Shown piece by piece: positions 21,508 to 25,913 of a stretch of DNA of 25,913 nucleotides. Below the pieces are notes generated by a model. The model had not been told where the DNA came from and did not search any database. It worked only from the letters and a program-made list of their open reading frames with translations. Source of the DNA: Mansonella perstans (taxonomy: Eukaryota > Nematoda > Chromadorea > Rhabditida > Onchocercidae). The position numbers and the translations under genes were made by a program. The stretch is from positions 1 through 25,913 of the forward strand of contig JBAMDO010000402.1 of assembly GCA_037074765.1 (NCBI GenBank). The letters run 5' to 3'. Positions within the stretch are counted from its first letter, which is position 1. Each line of letters opens with the position of its first letter.

Positions 21508-24500
21508 TATATAAAGACAAACAGATCTGACATTATTCGACTTACGTATGCTATTCTTTTCAAAAAAGCTGTAAAAGAGTAAAAGAGTTTTAATATATGA
21601 CTGTTGTATCCCCGCTATGGAATAGGCGACATCAAAGGTCATTAAATGCAACCACTGCGCTGCATCAGTAATTTCTTTGAAATGCAGAAATGAAATTGAC
21701 ACAAAAAAATTCAGAATCTGAACCTAACTTCTGTAAGCTTAATTAATTCAAATTAATTTTTGGTCAATTTAAGAAAAGAATTAGAAATAACTTTTTGTCT
21801 ACGCCTTCCGCCATCAGCGATATCATCATCTGTTTAGAAGAAAAAGTAATGTGATTTGAGATATTTTTGAGAGAAGCTAATTTCATACAAATCCAAACTT
21901 AGTGATTTTTAACATTTTAGATGATGCTTATACTAATCATATTATTGGGTAATTCCTATCCATCATTTCAAACTACTTTTTTGGAATTCACGAACATTTC
22001 TATAAACTCTCATCATTTCAATCACTTCCTATTACTATTTTAAGCAGCCTATGTATATATTCGCTAATCTTTACTGCGTGTTCCTTTTCAGAATCATTAC
22101 CACCATACATCAACCTAGATCATTCAACGAGACAGAAACTGAGTGTATAAAAAAGCTGACTGAAACTTACATGAAATTAATTATTTGACGAAGATTTTCT
22201 TTCTTCCCCGTTTTGATAGTAAAACAGCCAATCCTGAAATCCTGAAATATTTTTTCCTATTTCAAACTTTCGATTACGAAAAGAATATCAACGAACATTG
22301 TTGTTAACGATTATGGAAATGACGCATCAATGATTCTCATATGAACCACCTATGTTTATGTACTTTTAGAGTCATTAATCATCACTGCTCTTGTATCACG
22401 AAGGATTTTTGGATTATTTATGATGAAAGTAAGTGTGTTAACGAAATACCAACATGGCTGGCACTAATACATTTCAATCATCAGCTGATTGTCCAGAAAC
22501 TTTTGAACTTTGACATTTTTTAAAACAATGAAATTTCAAACATCTGATTTCCATGAGCTGCTCAATCTAACTGATGAGACAAAACTGTTCATAAAAATGA
22601 AATCAATTCGAAGAAACTTCATTGAATTAAATTCCAAGTTTACAAAATTTTTACTTCCATAAATAGATATTGCTTATAAGTTAGCACAGTCTACAACACT
22701 TTACCCTCAATCATGTAAGGAAGAGACTCTTACAGCTTTTTAATATGCTTCAGAGCATTGCTTTTATTTTAAATTATCGATTCAGATTTAAATCGTAATT
22801 TCAAAAAATTAGCTTATGAATGTTTAATTTCAAACATGGAAATCTGCCTAGTTTCAAAATATTTTTGAATTATCAGTTCAAAAAAAACGGATGGTTCGCT
22901 TTTTGATTCGATTGGTGGAAATAATCGCTGCGCAATAATGACGCCAATTACAGTTTTGATAATGCAATGATAATCATGCTAATAATATTAGTATGTCTGC
23001 AAAATTTAAGTTAATGGAAGCTTCATAAAAAGATGAAACTGGCTTCGGTAATAGCATGCAGAACCAGAATGATAAAATATCATCACAATCATCAATTATA
23101 TTATCATTATTGCTATCAAAATGCCACTGATAAATACAGAAATAAGTGAGGAGGAGAGAAATCATCAAAAGCAAATTTTGAAGTTTGAAAAAGCAAAAAA
23201 CAGAATATCGTTAACTGCACTTCTCTACCTTCAAACAATACTTGATTGAAATAGAAGAGAAATCATGTTAAGTTAATAAAAAAAAAAAAAAAACGAATTC
23301 AATTTCTAACTCTAATCACATTCATTATTCGTGCTTTGCGCGTAACAATGAAACGTAACAAAAGACAAAAAAAAACAATCATAACAAAGGAAATCAATAA
23401 CAAAGAAACGCATGAAATAAACATGAAGAAACAAATAATTACGTGTTTTCAAATATAAATATGTGAGACGAATATTTATGTCAATAACTCTTTTTGCAGT
23501 CATTCTCAGATAACGCTACTAACAAAAATCTCAGTTGTGCATCAGTGGAACTATGATTGTAAAAATATTTACTATCATTCCTATTTTTAAGATTAATGAT
23601 AACAGCGCTGATAGATACCGACAAAAGAAAGAGAAAAATCGCAAATTAATTGCTAAGACAAGTGAATTTGGAAGGAACAATGTTCGAATTTGTTTTACTG
23701 GTGCATTATTCCCGAATCCAATGTTGCTCTATTCATCAATTCAGATTTGCTGATAGTTTATTTGATGCGATACTTCAGAAGGTATTAGAGACAAAGTAAA
23801 AAATTAATTTTGAAGCCAAAAGATATGTCAGGGAATAGAAAGAAAGAGAGAAAAGAAAGCATTTACTTTAATCACTTTCTTTGCAGAAGAAGCATTAAAA
23901 TTTTTAATACTATAAAAGAATTTTTTCCTTTTTCTTCCTATTCTTCTTTGGATCTAAGAATATAGTAAGCAAGGCAATATGTGTAGAATGAAGAAATCCG
24001 ATATCTCGAGGAGATTCTCCGAAAAAGAAACAACGGCCATCGCTCGAATTATAATACATTGTACTATTCATAAGATCTCGAGGACATCAGCAGGATAAGA
24101 GAACGGCATCTGTTCCGGAATCTCATCCGGAAAATGTTTAAGAACAAAAGAAGACAGAAATGGTGTCCTCCGCATCATGCAGTAAAATGAAAAACACCAA
24201 ATATGAAAAATTCACAATGCACATAATTGATGAAAATTTTAAAAGAAAGCAAAAGCTTCAAATCTCCAAATGAGTCCTCATTAAGCAAAATGTGTGATTA
24301 ATGAACCATTACTAATAAATCCACTTAACACTGGCCTATTTCATACCTATCTTACAACGTTCTTCCATATTTCAACGATCAATCCTCTCTCTTTTATACT
24401 TCACGTCATGTCTATTATCCTCAACGTTGTATGGTTCTTTTGTTTTTATTCGAAATTTCGAAACAAGATAAATGTATTTTGGAAAAAGAGGAAAAACAAC

Positions 24501-25372
24501 AGCAATGATACGTATAACAAAACATCTTCCTTTTTGAATTTCATTCTTTCTCATCTTCTTGACAATCTTAAGTGATGTTTATTAGAAATAAATTCCTGTT
24601 TCATTGTAAAATAAGGAAAGAGCTAAAAATAATATTTGTTCATAAGTTTCAATAATTAATTTCACTTCCCCTATTTTTATAGGAGTTTATAATCAAATTA
24701 ATCAATCAATCAATCAAATCATATGATTGAAAATAAATGATGAAGAATTAAAAAGTGACATAGATGCTTGAAGTGATCAAATGTGTGGTCAATGTTAATT
24801 TTCCTTTTCTTTTGTACTATATATTTCGAGGAGAGCTTTCTCTTAAACAAAACCTGCAACAATAAGATGAAATAGGCAATTTCTGCAGCAAATATCTTTC
24901 ATCGTTAAAAGAATGTGATATGAAATGAGAAGTGATGCAATTTCCATAAATTACTTTAGGGAACAGAGAGATGATGATAGAACTTCCTCATTAATACAAT
25001 ATCTTTCAATCTCATCTTCATTCCTCGCTCAGCAAAAAAAAAATATCCAAGGAACATAAATATTTTTTATAAGATTAAAATTTCAAATATTTTAAAAATA
25101 ATTTTTTCATTTTTGAACGTGAAATTTACTACTCAAACAATAAACAGAACTGCAGAATTGACTGCTGCATAAGTGTAACACTCAAAAATGATAAACATTG
25201 AGCTGATATATCAGCCGAGTGATAATCACCAAGTAACAGGAGAATGGTGGCTGAAGCGGTTCGAATGTGACAGGCGAGGAAAAGAGAAGAAAGAAATATT
25301 GCAAACCAGACATATCGCGTCAAATGACTCCCTTAATAATGCGTTAGTTATTTCACTAAATTAGACACAGCA

Positions 25373-25393
25373 ATGATGATGATGATGATGATG
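25373..25393. repeat. (ATG)7 microsatellite
   Basis: Seven perfect ATG units in non-coding DNA, followed by a GGATCC. Confidence 0.95.
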
Positions 25394-25913
25394 GATCCAG
25401 AGCCCAATTTGAATCTGAATATAAGACATCAAAATTTAATCCTTAGATATTAGTTAAAATTATTTTCATATCATTATCGATTAAATATTTATTATTTTCT
25501 AATAAAATTTACCATAATACTAAATGATTTTTGTAATGGAGAATTAAATTTAATCTATTATTATCAATAATTGTGTAATAAATTATGTGAAATATTGTAA
25601 AAATATATCATATCCATAAAAATATCTTTTCGAAAATAATTAATTCTTTCATATCATATTTAGACAATAAACAAAAATTAGACTAATTTTAGGTAATGCA
25701 ATAGTGATTCTAAAAATAAACATTTAGTAAAATGATGAAAATAGTAATAACAATAGTGCCTGTTGATTAATATTTACGTCAAAAAAAAAAAGTAATCCTT
25801 TAAAGTGTTCGTTTACTTACAAATGCAACGTGTAATAAATCAAAATTTCTTTTAAAATTTTTCAACAAAGCCTTACTGCTCATTCATTACTGTACTGTAC
25901 TCATTTCTTCTTC

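Larger units (their letters stand above)
21000..25913. other. Long AT-rich 5' flank of sma-9, no gene seen
   Basis: About 4.9 kb without a supportable coding exon. Open frames at 21298-21702 (minus), 22341-22523, 23535-23753 and 24294-24575 (plus), and 25129-25323 (minus) lack family signatures or good splice partners. Contents: a 42-base tandem duplication (21424-21507), a 16-base A run (23278-23293), a somewhat GC-richer patch at about 23996-24170 with the palindrome TTCCGGAA (24113-24120), four ATCA units (24701-24716) and an ATG-repeat microsatellite (25373-25393). It presumably carries sma-9 regulatory DNA. Confidence 0.5.

Noticed and set aside
25129..25323. Minus-strand frame with a signal-peptide-like start
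   Set aside because: It has no ATG at its beginning, no splice partner and no family signature; hydrophobic runs are common in chance frames of this composition.
1..25913. tRNA, rRNA, CRISPR, transposase or viral genes
   Set aside because: I looked on both strands for tRNA T-arm motifs, regular spaced repeats and transposase or polymerase signatures and saw none that could be supported by eye; a covariance-model and HMM scan would be decisive.

Overview
The window is eukaryotic, AT-rich, intron-rich DNA, most likely from a parasitic nematode of the filarial/spirurid type. The evidence is a Schnurri/SMA-9-type zinc-finger gene, many short exons separated by mostly 60-400 base introns, TTTTCAG-like acceptors, and acceptors placed 2-4 bases before start codons, as expected for spliced-leader trans-splicing. 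The organism call is inference; no species marker was seen. Two protein-coding genes are well supported, and both were assembled by hand from open frames, GT-AG borders and matching intron phases.

Layout. Positions 1-2588 are non-coding, with a 47-base tandem duplication and a 14-unit, 41-base minisatellite. Positions 2589-5204 (+) hold an 8-exon gene for a 397-residue membrane acyltransferase of the LPGAT1/PlsC family. Positions 5205-9629 are mostly non-coding, with a possible small 3-exon gene on the minus strand (5829-6268), a local duplication, a 28-base-pair inverted repeat and older diverged repeats. Positions 9630-20983 (-) hold a 26-exon gene for a predicted 1670-residue protein. It has a Gly- and Gln/Ala-rich N-terminus, one C2HC finger and nine C2H2 fingers, including the Schnurri/HIVEP signature pair; it is the sma-9 (Schnurri) orthologue, a co-factor of Smads in BMP/TGF-beta signalling. 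Positions 21000-25913 are its AT-rich 5' flank, with simple repeats and no gene that I can support.

The acyltransferase and sma-9 converge (3' ends facing) and have no obvious functional link: one is an ER-type lipid enzyme, the other a nuclear regulator. I found no transposase, CRISPR array, tRNA, rRNA or clearly new multi-gene system. The less ordinary items are the unannotated minus-strand small gene, the minisatellite that is open in all three forward frames, and splice sites in sma-9 that could give short or truncated isoforms.
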